From: Hyphochytrium catenoides
Lineage: Eukaryota; Sar; Hyphochytriomycetes; Hyphochytriales; Hyphochytriaceae
DNA: 64,000 nt
Direction: 5' to 3'
Assembly: GCA_900088475.1 (NCBI GenBank)
Contig: FLMG01004374.1
Coordinates: forward strand, 154,108-218,107
Shown here: positions 1 to 14,120 of the stretch, one piece after another
Numbering within the stretch: the first letter of the stretch is position 1
Layout: the number at the start of each line of letters is the position of its first letter
The notes under the pieces: generated by a model
Seen by the model: only the letters and a program-made list of their open reading frames with translations
The model's database searches: none
What the model was told of the DNA's origin: nothing
Program-made: the position numbers and the translations under genes

Positions 1-212
1 ACTCTTCTATGCGAATACTCCTTCTCCAAGGTAGCTTGGGGGTGGGGGTGGGGAGTCCCACCGATAACCAAAGCTAGTCCTATACTCCCCTTTCGCACTC
101 CTTGCATACTGCCTCTCTGGGTTCATTTGTCTCCAGGACCCACATCTGCCGTATTGAGTGATGACATATCCTACGTTGCCTTGCCATCGTTGTCCTTCTC
201 ACATTTATATAG

Positions 213-3200
213 GAGAAACTGCAACAGCGATGGGAGCATGAAAAGAAAGTTATTACTTCGGTTATCCTCAAGCAGACGCGGCAGGAAATAGAATCAGCAA
301 TTAAGGAGGTTGTCTCGTTCAGCAGAGGAAGTAATAAAAAGGATGGCAGAGGGGTCGGAGAGGGAGGAGGTGATGGTAGGAAAGCAGGAGATCAGAAGGA
401 GGATTTCATGCGCCATTTCAATACCAAGGGGCGAAAAGCAGAGATAGATGAAGCTGACCAGACGTCTGCGCCGGATAAAGGGAAGGAGAAGAAAAGAAAG
501 GAAGAGGACAGGCCCTGGAGAAGAAAGCCTGCAGGAGCTTCCGCGAAGAAAGGGGAGAAAGGAGGGAGCCCGTCCTCCGCCAAGAACACCCCTCCTTCTC
601 CAAAGAAGGCTGAGCAGTCAGCAACAGTAAGTTCCTCGTACCGTCTTCGGAGTTTTGGGCCTGCTATCTTACCGGTGTCTCTCCTTGTCAAATTGTTTGC
701 GTCGTTAAAGACGCAGCGCAGGTCGGGTGAGATAGTCCTGGATGTCTTTCCCGAACCATTGCGCCAAAATGCGAAGTATAACAGGGCTGAGTTGCAGTTC
801 TCGAGCACAGAGCAGGTTCAGGAATTCTGCCAAGAGCTCTCTAGTAGAGTCAATAAGTTGAATGGTGCGACACCAACGAAGAGGGCGAGGAGGAGAAGTG
901 GTAGTCTCTGGTTTAGCCTCCCTGGATCTGGGCCTGTGTCGTATGAACATGTAGTATCTGTTCTTGCTCTTTGCCATGAGTAAGGTCTCTTGCCAAAGGT
1001 TTCTGAAAGACAGTCTCTTCTTCTTTGGAGAGGTCTCTTATAGGCTTTAAGTATTTGACTTGCCGCTCCCCTCTTTTTCTCCCCTTCGTGGACATCTGGT
1101 AGACGATGTCACGGTCCCCAGCGTTATGTTCACAGAAGGATTGCGAAGGGACATCAGAGTGCCACCTTTCACAGGCCAAGAAGATGACGCCGAGAAGTAA
1201 GACCCTAATGCGTGAATAACAGAGCGTCCGACTGGACACTGGAGAGTTCAACTTCTTCAGTTCTTTCGTCTTTCAGCCTTTCTTATGGTCATGCCGGCCT
1301 CACCTATGCTTCAGGAGCCATAGCTATAATTTCGCACCTCTAACTATTCTCAATCCTGCATCACAGTGAGAGACGAAGAGNNNNNNNNNNNNNNNNNNNN
1401 NNNNNNNNNNNNNNNNNNNNNNNNNNNNNNNNNNTCTGGGACTGGAAGGAACATGCTTCACGCATTCTGTCTCTCCTTCCACAACTCCACTATGAAGTTT
1501 GCTGGTACAAGAGAAAGCTTGTATCTCTCGTGGACCGAAGACGAGGAATCCTCTCTCTATTACAGAGCCTTAAAGGGCAGATTAAAGAAGCTGAGAGCCA
1601 GTCCATAGAGAGCGCAAATTTATGGACCGCCACAAGGGAGGTGGCAGAAAGTGTGAAGCAGCTAGAAGCGGCACTGGAACTATCACAAAGAAGGCTGAAG
1701 GACTTAAGGTTACATACTCCCATCAAAGACAGAGAGAGAGAGAGAGAAGAGGTCTAAATTTTGGAAAGTGAGAACCAGAAAAGAGAGAGCAAAGAGAACT
1801 TGAGGAATGCTTGCGTCACTTCCGCCACTGGATAGTGGAGAAGAAGGATCCTAATCTTTATTGTAACTGAAATCTTTCAAGTGCTCCTAGGGGTTTCTTC
1901 TTCTCTAAACACTTTCCCCTCGAGTCCTATCGTACTCGTGTTGTATGCTCTATAGAGTATCTGACTCCTCCTCCTTCTTTCGTCTGTTTATCCCTTCCAT
2001 ATTCTTCAGAAAGCTGGATGCGCGGGCACGAGAGGAGCTGAGCACTCTGAAGATCGCTCTGACAGCCACGAGAGATAACTTTGCCCGCGCTTCCACTGGA
2101 ACAAACTTTAGAGAGATTGGTAAGGATTGTGCTTTCTCATGAGTGGAATGACTAAGACAGTGGACTTGGGTTGTTGAATAGTGAAGGCGGGTGAGGTTGA
2201 GACTCTGTGTTGAAAGGGACTCCATAGCTCAGACTGCGAGTTGGCTGAGTGGGACCCGTCCTAAATAGAGAAGGGGTGATGCTTGTTGGAGGAGACACTC
2301 GCTGCCGGTGGACGAAACTTATTTCTCGTCTTAATCGCAGACTACTGGCGTAACGAAGCAGAAGTCGCGTCCACCATGAAGGGCAGAGCTGAAAGGGAGA
2401 TAACAAAACTTACTGACGAGATTCGAGCGTTGGAGAGAGAAACCTCGAAGACAGAGATTGAGGTATTGAAGCTATGATGCTCTAACGCTTCTGAAGCCTC
2501 TATTTTTGTCTATCTTTATCCAGCTTCATCCGTTCCCCTATTTTTCTCTGGTTTTATACATGTACGTACCTTAGCCATTTGAGCTGGTCATCTTCACCAT
2601 CTCAATGGGGTGAGCTCTAAGGAAGAGATGGTGCTTGGTCCCCAAAAAGATTATTGCTGCTTATGACACTAGCTCCCTTTCTCACGTTGCTACAAATCTC
2701 ACCGACGCCATGTTAATAGTGGCGTGACAAGACTCGTGCTCTAAAGAGGATGACCACGCAGCACCTTACCATCATGCAAGGATTATCCGACAAGAAAGAG
2801 TTGCTGAAGCTGCGGTACGTGACGTAACTCCCCCCACTTCAGGTCTTTGGACTTCTAGATCTCTGTACTTGTGCGCCTCCTTATCCAATACTCTGGTTTA
2901 TTTTCTCTTCTTATCCAACACTTGGGTGGTTGTTCTGCCCACAGCTTCAAGCATGAGGTCCAGTTGTTTGAAGACTTGGGCCACCAGGGAAAAGAGCTTA
3001 AAGCCGACATGGCGGAGGTCGAGAAAGAGATACAACGGTAATTAATGGAAGGCCAGCTGGGTAACAAGAGCAAAGAGGCTTAGGGAACTGATCTAGAAGG
3101 AAAAGAGATGACCCGCATAGGCCATTCAATTCTCAATCTATTTTCCTCTTACGCAAGGGGACAGATCAGGTTATACTCTATACCAGGCACCTAATTCCTG

Positions 3201-6200
3201 CCGTCGGTTCTGGCTTTTCCAGGAGAGAGAAAGTCCTGGTAGCCATTGCGAGCGGTCTTCGCTGCCTAGAGGTTGCGATTGAATGCTTCCACTCTGGGGT
3301 AGAGCCAGACTTCGACACTCTATTTCCTCTCTCCCCACCAGTTACAACTGAAGTAGGAAAGACGACCGAACTCGAGGAGGCAGGGAAAGCTACCGCGCAA
3401 ATGGTCGAGATGCCGAAGACTCCTCCAAAAGAGGAGAAAGTCGAAGAGGCCCCCAAAACTATTGAAGACCGGCCCAAGACGCCTGAGCCAATCACGTTAC
3501 TTTCTAGCGTGGCTGTAGCAAGCAATCCTCTCACCATTCTCTCGCTCGAACAGATCGTAACCACTAGAAAGTACGCATATCTTCGTTCAACTACTTCCTC
3601 TCTTTCCCACCGTTCTAGTCCTGCTATCTTGCTGTACTTTCAGGGTAGCTTAGTAGTTTCTGGGCCTCTTTTAATGGAGCCACCGTCCCGTTTGCTCTTT
3701 TCAACGCGTTCTTGCTCGTTCCTTTGACTTATCTTCCTTATTAACCCATCCCAGGAAACCCTCAAGCCAGAAGTTGGGAGGAACTGCGTTGGCCTCTCGC
3801 TTGTCAGGAGCGAGGCGCTCCGAGCTCGGTCCGAGTGCTTTGGGTTCCAGAGGAGGCCACAGAGGGCTCAGCCGACAGTCGAGTAGACAGTCGATAGGCA
3901 CGAGCGCGGGATTGCTACGAGAGAAAACAAAGTTAGAGAAACTTCAACAAAGCTACGATCAAAGCGTCTCTCTCGTCTTCAAAGAGACAAGAAAGGAGGT
4001 GGCACAGAAGGCAAAGGTAATATCTCGCTCACTCTCTTTCTCTCATATGGTTCTCTGTCGTCTCAGATGTCGGCACCTCTTCAGAGGTGAATATCTCTTT
4101 GTCCTTTTCCTGTTGTTTAAGCCTTTTTTCGATGGCACATTGCATGCCCATTATCTTTCTTCCACATCGTCCTCGCAATGTCCATTAACTCTAAGTATAT
4201 GTAGATCGAAATACCTCTCTAACTCATCCCGTCTTTGTCTAGAACCTAAACCTCTCAACTTTGGATCTGGGAGGGCCTTCCCAGGCCGATAGCATGTCTA
4301 CAACGCGAAGTAGGGATCAGACTTACTACCTCTTTCACTTGCTCCGTCCTTCACAAGCTCATTGATAGCTGCTTCTTTTTCGGATAGAAATGTAGTCCTT
4401 TCGCTTTCTTTGAGTGGTTTATCTGCTCATTCATGTTCATTTAGGCCGCTTCGTCACTTCTCAGACGCTGGTCAAGCTTGCTCTACTCTTCAGCAAACAG
4501 AACCCTCTTGTCTGGATGCGCTAGTCTCGTTCGTTTGTCCTTTGGCCACCTGTTCCATCGCCAATCACTTTGACTCACTCAGAGCCAGCGGAACCTGTGC
4601 TGTCCCTTCCAAAAGCATTTGCACCTCCGCTCATTAGCCGAACCTCGGCCATCCTAACTGCCCTTCTCATTGCACTTTGCTCTTGCACTCTTGTCCTTAA
4701 TATCTCACTGCAGCCACTGATACGAGGAATTCGAGCGCCACGCGTAACTCTGTGGATTTGAGTACTCTTTTGACCTTGGAGGCACCAGCTCGACCTGCTG
4801 AAGTGGTAAAGCCTCCTATTGCGAACAGAAAGAGAACGGATCTGCAGAAGATTATTACAAGCAAAAAAAGCAAAGACGGAGCTACCGGAGGTAGGGTAGA
4901 ACTTCTCCTCTCGGCGTTGTTGAAACAATGTTCAGTTGAACCCCTGACAGCAGTGAAGCTCTATCATGTTGCCCTATCACGCATTATGAAGTGGTGCATC
5001 CCCTAGATGCCCACTGACTTAGGATTGACCCTCGAATCTGGACCTCTACTTCTCATTGTTCTCGAAAGTGCCTGTCCTCCATCGCCTCTTCTCACATTGC
5101 TTCCGGTCAGGCAAGCGGGGTAAAGGAAATCATCAGCATGCCAGCGTCCAAGTCGAATATAAAAAGCCAGATTGGGTCGCGGATGAAGAGGATGAGTTGG
5201 AGGTTTCAAATGTCAATTTTCTAGATACAGCCAACTTTGGTGCGTCTAATATGACCGAGATGAGTCTCAACGGGGTTTGTTTTGTACGCCTCCCTCTGCG
5301 GTTTCCTTTTCATCATCTGCTTAGAGGTTCTTCATCAGGCAGAGACGGATTCCAGTCTTTCACTCTCTTGAGTTCTCTCTCCTGACCGTGATCATAGTCC
5401 TTCTTATGCTTCCTATTCCAGCATTCTTTTGTTCGCTAGTCTAGATTCCTTCCTATCGCCGGACGAAGGTCCAACTTCCGAACGGCTCACATTGAGTTTG
5501 ACCTCGCAGCCCTGAGCGCTAGCTCTTCTCAAGATGAGGAACAGACGACGGGAAGAAGGGTCCGCAGCGTTTTCCTAGAGACAAGCAAGAAGACCTTAAT
5601 AGGGCAATCGGAAGAAGAAGAACAGGGGGATAGGAGCCAAGAGGAGGCCGAGGCATCGGATGACGAGAAAGAGAAGAATAACTCCAGGAGCGTCACAGTC
5701 ATGAAGGAGGTTGTCGACGTAGAGACAGGCGGGGACCGGTTATCCACGATAAGAGATTGGCGCTCTAGCATCTTCCTCAAAAGTGGGATCGTGAATGAGG
5801 CGGGTTGGAAAAAGGGCACCTTAAACCCTTCGATCTTGGGCCGTGCAGGTGCTGCCTAGATATAGATTTCTCCTCCTCCGGGTCAACAACCCTTGTGACC
5901 CTCTCCCGTGGTTCTTGGTTGTTATCCGCTTGGCTTAACATCCTATCCTCTTGCTCTTTGCTACTGCTTGTCTCCTTTAGATTCTCTCCTGCAGGCAGCA
6001 AATTCCGCTTCTGGTCACATCCCCACTCTTCCTCGCTCGAAGACTTTTCTGGCGCTTTCAAGCTCCAAAGGTCAGCTTTTGGATGTTCCCCAGAAAGCTA
6101 AGGGAGAGATAGATGAGACAGGAGTTGCAAATGAAGGAAGGAGTACGAAGAAACCCCTCTCTCTTAACGAGCTTGCAAGGGCTAAAGATAGGGAGGCATC

Positions 6201-8915
6201 CCTCGGGGAGAAGGGTGAAGGTGAAGAAGTGGTACAAGACCAGAAGGTCCCTACACTCGCTACTCCGTCCGATCTAAAAGATGAGCCAGAGCTTAGAGAA
6301 TCAGAAGAAGCAAGAGAGCCCATGCCTAGCGGTATGTGTCCCTTTCTAGCTGTTAGAAGGTTCAGGAGAATGATGTGATATGAGATACAGCTACTAGCTG
6401 TTATTAGCGAACGCTAAATTGTAGTGCCCTGCGTTGTGAGGACAGGACGAGGTAGAGAGGGTAGACAGAGAAGGACTCTGAATGATGTCTAAGTATGAAG
6501 AAGAAGAGGCTATTTGTCCGAGAGAGGAGCAAAGAGGTTCTGTAGGAAGGGTTGGTCGGCCTATACTAATCAATTTCGATCACAGGCGTTGTGAGGCCCT
6601 TGACGGTGATTGACAAAGAGGTATTGCCAGAGGAGTGCGAGAAGGCGACAGCTGTCTCCGTTTTCCCGAGCGGTCGGGAAGTCCTTGAGAGTCTCCAACT
6701 GCCTCTATCCCCGATGGCCACGCTCTCTCCCTCCTCTCCAGGTAAAGAGGAGGTGCCAAATCCATACCCTGGTAGTGACCGAAAGGTAAGAATCCGGCAA
6801 AACTGTTCTAGCCTTCGATCGCGCTTTCCTTTGAGCATTTCTCTCTCACAATATTCGCTAGAATGCACTCACCCGCTTCCAGCTGCCTAGTAGTTGGGGT
6901 CCTCTCCCTAGCTTTAACCTATATATGAGGGATGGGGTCCTCGATCCAAGCTTTTGATCTCCTTTAACTTTTGTTAATAACTCTTCTCGTATTTCTGATT
7001 AACAGGTACTCGAGCTAAGTACCCTACGTGGGTCATTCGTCCATGGCATGAAGTTCCGCGCACCTTTGACAGAAAGCGAGGAAGATAAGGAGGGGATGGA
7101 GGGCTTGGAAGTTGAAGAGAGCAATCTCAAGCTGCTAATCTCGTCGCTTCCGAAGGGGTTTGTTCGCCCATCCACTGCTCTTTCGTCCAAACATGCTTCC
7201 TATCTGGACCACATAAGGGAAGCCACTGAGGAGGACGGGAGAGACGTTGACGTAGATGATGAGAACGCAATAATTACTGAGATTAAGCAAGAGGACAACA
7301 CGGCTTCCCAACTCCAGGTGGTGGGGAGCCCAGTGAGAGCAGAGCGGAGAGAGAGGCATAAGCCGAACAAAATGGAGGAGGGACGAGGAACAGAGGATAC
7401 CCGATATGAAAGTGGGAGGAGTGACGAAGAAGAGGACGAAGGAATGGACGAAGTCTACGAGCTCAGGAGTCTTCCAAAACTCAGCACTTCCGAGATCAGC
7501 CTTCAACCTCCGCCAATCAATGTCATTGTACCTGTGTCTTCTTCCTCAGCGCCTTCGGGGACCACTACGGCCTCTGGACCGTCACTCGATTCGTTGGAGC
7601 CGCTGCAAAGTGATATGGCAGCCGAGAAGGGAAGTGACACGGGGAGCAACCTGATATCTGTTCTGAGGATTACTAGGCCGCCGAGTTATCCTCGCCCGGC
7701 TGAGTTTGGCCCACTTCCCTCACAGACCGCTGTGATAGATACCGTCTCAAGGTCAGAATATCCACTTTTTGAATCTCTCCCTCCTTACTTGGTGACTCGT
7801 GTCCTTCGAACATCATCTGTCCTCTTTTTAACTCCTTTTCTCCTTTCAATCAACCTTATCACCTCTCATGACTTTTATTCACTCAGCCAAGGGACAAAGA
7901 AGGCGCTACAAGTCCAAATATCTCCTCTTTTGAAGCTAGAGAGCTCTGGCGAAGCTGCAGAGGAGACAGCTAATCAAACAAAAGCTATAGAGAGCCATCT
8001 GAGCAGCGGCATCTCTTCCCTGATTTCTGTAGAAAAAGTCCCATCTCCCATTAGAAAGGAGCAAGAGAAAATGAAGGAAGGCTTAGCGGAAGCAGCAGAT
8101 GTAGACGTAGAAACAGGTGCTGGAAAGACTTCCGCCTTCGAAGAAAGAAAGGCTTCCGCTATACCGCGAATTCCTTTCTCCAGGTCAGAGTCTCTATCCA
8201 GTTTGCACAGAGCTAGTAAGCAGAGAGACAGCATTAGTTCCCAAATTGGAACATTTGCGATTGGTGGTGGAGAGACTATTCCGGAAGAAAAGCCCAGTTC
8301 GCCTCTCCCCGCACCACAGGCCGCAAAGGAGACAACTGACAGCATTTCCACTGTCATAGAAGTGCAAGGCAGTACCGTCAAGGTAAGGAGAGCGGTCCAT
8401 TGTAAGCAGACGAGGCTATAGATGGGGAGAAGACTTGTGAAACTGGTGGCTTAGGAGGGAAGACAAGATTAAGATGGAAGCCAAAGGCCGTCCTTAACCG
8501 TCATCGTCTACAGAGAGCGGTGCCTCCTAAGAAGGAGCTGACGCTGGCCGAGATTGACGAAAGACTGAAAGAGCTCTTCAAGGATGATCCGACGGGAGGA
8601 CGGCAAAAGAGGTCAGGTCCAAGTGCTAGCCTGCATTCCACTTTCTCTTCAGGGCTTTCCCGTTGCTTCCATCCATGTTATTTTCTCTTCCTGTCTGTCT
8701 CTCTCTCTGTGCATTGCGATGCAGCCTCTCATCCCTCACCAGCACCGGCCAACTGACCTTTGCCAACCAACCTCTGTTCAAAATTTTGGGTCAGTGCCTG
8801 GCAAGGGTTTATAAAACGGGAGCAATCCGAAGCCGAGCGCGCCGCCTATCGCGAGCTCTATCCGCATCTATATAAAGGCGAAGACACATCCAAAAACGGA
8901 GGAAGGGAAGAATGA
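213..8915 (+). CDS. Large multi-exon acidic, partly coiled-coil protein (5' end missing)
   Basis: I do not recognise the family. Plausible exons, all forward, include about 213-626, 717-950, 1085-1196, 1440-1750, 2010-2130, 2340-2470, 2765-2817, 2945-3040, 3220-3570, 3755-4017, 4760-4890, 5120-5270, 5447-5846, 6000-6330, 6580-6785, 7006-7785, 7890-8381, 8515-8610 and 8810-8915. The 213-626 exon opens in phase 0 after a TATAG acceptor. The early exons are rich in Lys and Glu and read as heptad coiled coil, for example KLTDEIRALERET. The middle is a Glu/Asp/Ser-rich linker with many PKTPEP-like stretches. The last exon ends YRELYPHLYKGEDTSKNGG then a stop at 8913-8915. A cytoskeletal or axonemal scaffold is likely but inferred. 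No start codon was found, so the gene begins left of the window. It could also be two genes, because not every join was phase-checked and the N gap hides coding sequence. Confidence 0.55.
1381..1434. other. Assembly gap (54 N)
   Basis: A run of 54 undetermined bases lies inside the large coiled-coil gene, directly before the exon around 1440-1750. Whatever splice acceptor or coding sequence sits here is unknown. Confidence 1.
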
Positions 8916-9857
8916 TGTGCAGGACGTTTTGCGCAGACAGGGAGGCACGCACATGATGCCAGGTCAACCCTGTGCTGGCTATCCTATCCAACCAGCGGCG
9001 CAAGACCTAATCGATCTCCTTTCCTTGGGTTTATCTGTACTCGTTATGGCAGCGAAGACGGAGAAAGCTCCTATTTACTCACGTCAGAATACTTTTTAGG
9101 CTAGCCACTGATGAGCAAGCTGCAGCCTTTGCTGCCGGAACTCTCCTACTTATTTATTATGTCAATCCTTAAGTCCATCACATCAGGTCCTCCCCATACC
9201 TCACATGCCCACAGTCTTCTCGTTGTACTTTATTGTTAATGCAAAGAACCTGCTCAAGTCGCAGGACAACTGTTCTCGGCCTCTTGAGGTCACTCTGGAC
9301 TGAGCCCACAGGGTCGGTCAGACGACTAAGGCTAGGTCACTGCCCTGCCATCAGGCTTCTCCCCTATCTTCAGATCTGCCCCGGTCTCAGTCCCGGTTGC
9401 CTTGAGACCTTCCTTATAGAGCCCTGTGCGCTGACCACCATCTCTGGCTTCCCCTGTGGCCCACGGTCCAAGAGATCCCCGCTCGCGCCATCAGCAGAGA
9501 GACGAATCCTCTCGCAAGAACGGTCAGAACCATGACAAAATGGGCGTTAGCGGCTCCTAATGTGTTACCGCCAAAAACCAACTTCCTCCTCCGTCTTTCT
9601 CTTCAACACCCAGCTCTCAATGCCCTTTAACACGCCCTGCTGTGCTGCATCTCTCAGTCTCATTACTGCCTGCATGGCCTGCTCCCGTGTAGAACCCGTT
9701 CTCCTCCCACTCTATGGCTGCTAATGATGAAAGTCGTAGCGGAGGAGCAGTAGCTGGGTCCTCACTTCTTCTATTAACCTTTCCCAATGAGTGCCTCTAG
9801 GATGTCTGTTGCGTGGCCTTGCCTAGCATGAAAGGCTAGCCCGCCCTTCTTGCCCTA
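8916..9857. other. Intergenic stretch between coiled-coil gene and symplekin
   Basis: About 940 nt with no exon I can support. An open frame at 9233-9535 has no protein-like character. The last part, with symplekin starting at 9858, should hold that gene's promoter, but I see no clear TATA or initiator element. Confidence 0.5.
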
Positions 9858-12800
9858 ATGGATGTAAAGGAAAATGTCGTCCAGCTGTTGAACGATGCCC
9901 ACCTCGCTGGCCAGACTGAAAAGCTGCAGCTACTAGCGACGGTCAGGGAGATCGCTTTCAATAGGGACCACAGCGTGATTCCTATCATCGCACCTGGCGT
10001 GGCAGAGCTCAAGGTTGATCAACATGTCAAAGCTCGACTCTTCTGCCTAAACTTCTTTGAGGATATCTTGAGGTCATCGGACTGTGCGGAACCAGCTGCG
10101 AGGAGGGAATATATACGGCTTTTCTTGGATTGTCTTCAATTCCTGCTTCATGATAGCAATGACAACGTTCTCAGGAGAGCCATACATGGCTCAGGAACAG
10201 CAATCTCTGCCCTTGCGGCTGTTGCGCCCTCCATGGCTTCCCAGGGAACCGAGCAAACTATCCAGGGGCTCTGGGTGGCAGCAAGAGATGTTAAAGCTTT
10301 AGCCCTGAGCTTTCTGGATTCCCCCAACTCCAGTCTTCAAGCTGCCGCTGTGAAGCTCTGTCAGACTCTTCTATTGAATCTCACGAATAGCACCTTACGC
10401 TACTCCACCTCAACCGAAGCGTCAACCTCAGCGGTTGTTGATGAGCAGTTGCCTTCCGTAGATAGTCATCTTGGCTCTCAATCGGACTGCTTCAGAGTGA
10501 TGATCACCAAGCTGGATCGGCTGCTGCTTGACACGGGTAGGTCTGTGTTCTTTTGTCTCCCTTCATTCAACTCCGGCTGTTTTCAATGAGGTCCTGATGG
10601 AACGGTGCTATTCTCAAGACACAGGGTCAGATCCTGCTTTCCTCCAATCCTTTCATTAAGTCTTTAGTCTTTGTGCTTCAGGACCGTCTCAGCGCTTCCT
10701 CATGCCACGCCACCAGTCATAATATTCACAAATTTGAACTTTCCTATGCCCTACCGCGCAGACCTTGAGACACAAACCATACAGCAGGTCTTTCACGCTG
10801 TCTGTCTAATAATTATCCAGAAACCTGAGCTCTATGCCATCACTCAAGAGAGCATTGAGAAGTTTATAGCCCAGGTTGTCTCCCATCCCCAAAGTACGCT
10901 CTTCGCTTCCGCACAGCGGACACTCGAGTCAGCGTCAAGACGATTGGTTGGCCGTAGCGCTACTCCACTCCTTCAGCAGGTCCAAAAGCTGTTCGCAACC
11001 TTGCAGAGTCAGTTGTCTGTGGTTGACAAAACAATCGATCGACTACCTCTTCGGACCCTGAGTACTAACTCGAAAGGCGATACTCTTTCGGAGCAGAGGA
11101 CGACCAAGCTTTGGTCTCAGGTTCCGACGGGAAAAAAGCGACCCCGAGGAGGTGAAGGTAGGCATGAAGTACGTCTTCTAATCGCATCTCTTTCTTGATC
11201 ATGCGTTTCATCTTTCTTGGGCTTCGGAGGGCGCTCATTGCCAGTTGTTTCTCGGTTGAGTAGGTCTTGAAGACGTTACCGTGGGCGTCCAGCTTACAGA
11301 GTATTCAGACAACTTTCAGAGCCTGATGGCTTTGCAGGCGCAGCAGCGTATCATAAAAAAGCACATGAGCATGTCTAACTTCTTTCCTAGAAAGGAGATA
11401 TTTCTCAGCAGTGTTCTCTGCAAGCTAGTCGTGCAGAACCACATTGCCTTTAGTCAGACAAAAAATCCAGAGAAGTCAGACTCAATCAACAGCGTACTGG
11501 CACACATCTGTGAGGATTTACCTCTTAGGAAGGAATTGGCTGTGTCACTTCTCTTCGAGATCTATTCCTGGCAGGCCGTCACTGAACTCCGCATGCCCGG
11601 CACGTCCGAGCAAGTCTATGGAAAGACTCTTCTTCAAATTCTTCAATCCGTCCTTCAGGATGAAGCTGAGGCTGTTGAGAACAGAAAGGCGCTGCTCTAC
11701 GTCCTTCAGAAGGCTCCGCAGATCACCAAGGACTGCGTTAGGTTGTTATACAAAGGCATCACAAACCCCACCTACCGGTCTCTGGGTCTCCTAGCCTTGC
11801 GGGATCTTGTGCTACTGCGTCCTGTTTGGCGCTCAGTATGCTGTATTCTAATACTGGAAAGATGTTTTAGCGGAGAAAGGGCAGAGAGAGAAGCTGCGAT
11901 CAACTGCGTGTTGAGAAATCTCGTCTCATTGCCCAGTTTGATACCAGCCATAGACACTTTTGCACTCGGCTTCCTCCGACTGTTTGGGATGTCAAGGCTA
12001 GAAGCGTGCCAAGCCATGCTGACAGAATTGGTGCCTGACATGAACGGGCTAACTTCCGCAAGAGTTGGAATTGGTGAAGCAGATAAAACGTTCAGATTGG
12101 AGCTCCCAGAAGCCGCTGTGCTGACTGCGTTAGAACTATCAGAATGGATAGACGAACAAGCAGCGGAGAAGCCAGATGGTAAGGAGGACGCTGCTTCCAG
12201 GCTGGACTTAACTCTGGCCCTATGTGCCCGAAGACCCGAGCTTTTTCAGCGCTTTCTTCAGGTAAATCTTCTCCGTCATACGCGGTAAGGCCAGGCTCCA
12301 AAGTAGGACTGAGTCGATATGCCAGGTGATCACTTCTATTGCAGGCTCAAGATTTACAGAACCTGACGCTCTGCAAGCCGTGAGACCCTTTGCTCGGATG
12401 TTGGCTCTAAGTGATAGCAGGCGGAAGACGGTGCTAAGTGCCGTGGAGCAAGAGTATTCCCCTGGAAATCAAGATATCATAGCAGAGATCATCTTGGGTA
12501 TGCTGGAAGTGGAAACGGCACGCGCCAAAGTGGTGAGTTATGGTTTGACTAGTTCTTTTGAATGGAGTTCTATACTATCTACTGAGGTAACTCCCCTTCT
12601 GTTTATTCTCTCTCTCGACTCGCTGCTTCGGTCGGCCGACTCTCTAACCATTTCGCTTCGTACTGGCAGCTTCCTGGCCTTTGCTCACTGTTGCACTGCA
12701 GGTAGAATGGGTAATGACCTTTGTGGGAGTGGATCCTCAGAGAACTAAACTCATGTTCTTAGTTTTGCCTCATATGACCCAAGAACAGGTAGGATATATC

Positions 12801-13895
12801 TAATAGCTGGTTTTTTTACGCTCTCCCGGCACATTGAGCTCTATTTATTGGTAGCCTAAGTATCCTTATTGTCTGGATCCACTTTCAATTAGCTCCATCA
12901 AGCGATGCCGTTAATCTTCAGACTACCAAAGGACCTAATGGAGCGAGCCATCCTCGCCGCAACGAGAAGCTCGTATTCAACTCCCGGTCAATTAATCTAT
13001 CTCATACACATTGTCCAGAACTGTCCCTTAAGAGCTACTGTCTCTGGACTCAATCAATGCTTCGCTATGGAAGATACTTTCGGAAGGTCTCCCTCTATCT
13101 ATTTATCTACTCCTGTCTACTGCAGCGCAACAACTCTTTTCTTGGGTGGGGGTAGGCGTAGTAAAACTTAGGTTTTCCCGGGCTGTGGGACTGCGCTCTC
13201 ACCATTCGATCGCATGTCAGTATCCTTTAAAATCTGTGTTAGCCCCTAACTAGGCCTTTAACCACCATACGTGCCTGCCTCCTTCAGCGACGCTTTCAGG
13301 GAGGCGATCGAGCTGTTGTCCGTCTTAGAGACCCCTCCTCGCATGATCATACGGACCCTGATTCTTTGCCTCACCCGGTATCCAGTGCTTAAGGTAAAAT
13401 TACCTCTCATCCACTAAACCCATTATGACAAGTAAACGGCAAAACTAACGCAGTACCTTTATCTTTGCGCTCCTCTACCTTGTGGGATGGCAGGGCGTAG
13501 TCATCGACGCCTTACGGGCACTGGCGAGCAGAGAAGTATGGCAACAGCGCGAGCTATGGGAAGGCTTCAAGAAGTGTTGTTTGGTAGGTTCAATATCAAT
13601 AAATTCTTTAGCGGAAGTAGCATCTTAATGGCCGAGTCCCAGATACTGGGGCCTTCCTCTTCTGCCACACTCGTCCTTCCAGATCAGCAGAGAGAACAGA
13701 TCATGGACCTATTCTCAGAGAACCAGCAGCAAGGTCTTTCTTAAGAGAGCTGGTGCTCACTCAGACGGCAACAAGGTTGACCGGCTACCTAGGACTGTGG
13801 CTCACGCGTACCAAGGCTCAAAGATGTACCTGAAAGGAATCTTGAAAGGACAAATTGACGACGGAAAATTAGGATATCAAGGTAGAAGACGATGA
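9858..13895 (+). CDS. SYMPK: Symplekin / Pta1, mRNA 3'-end processing scaffold
   Basis: Symplekin scaffolds the nuclear cleavage and polyadenylation machinery and histone pre-mRNA processing. Exon 1 (9858 to about 10536) starts MDVKENVVQLLNDAHLAGQ and carries the HEAT-like N-terminal domain (DUF3453 type). Later exons are about 10682-11155, 11264-12284, 12352-12534, 12703-12788, 12900-13084, 13288-13393, 13494-13584, 13642-13733 and 13740-13895. The C-terminal Symplekin_C region is the strongest evidence. STPGQLIYLIHIVQ matches the family's PGELLIALHNI segment, PPRMIIRTLILCLTRYP matches the LPMLLMRTVIQSLTMYP segment, and VWQQRELWEGFKKCC matches the KVWEGFIKCC segment. The protein ends DGKLGYQGRRR. 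The boundary near 12284/12352 was chosen because the nearer donor at 12262 leads to a stop. Small internal exons between 12.5 and 13.7 kb are approximate. Confidence 0.85.
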
Positions 13896-14120
13896 GACTT
13901 CCTATTGACTTCCTGGCTACCTCCTTCACAAGTACTAGTCCCCGCTAGTGGGCTTTGACCCATGTATATTATTCAAGAGCGGAACCATATAGTTACTAGG
14001 GTAGTAGTCACTGCTAGTGTGCTAAGATTTATAAAGTGAATATGCGGCCCTGAAATAGATATGCAGTTAGAACGCGCATTCAAGAGGTCACAGGGTGGCT
14101 TGCTGCTCCTCAAGCAAAGG

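Noticed and set aside
38-53. G-rich run at the left edge (possible G-quadruplex)
   Set aside because: Only three long G runs are present, in what looks like an intron of the coiled-coil gene. Isolated G-rich stretches are common and nothing links it to function.
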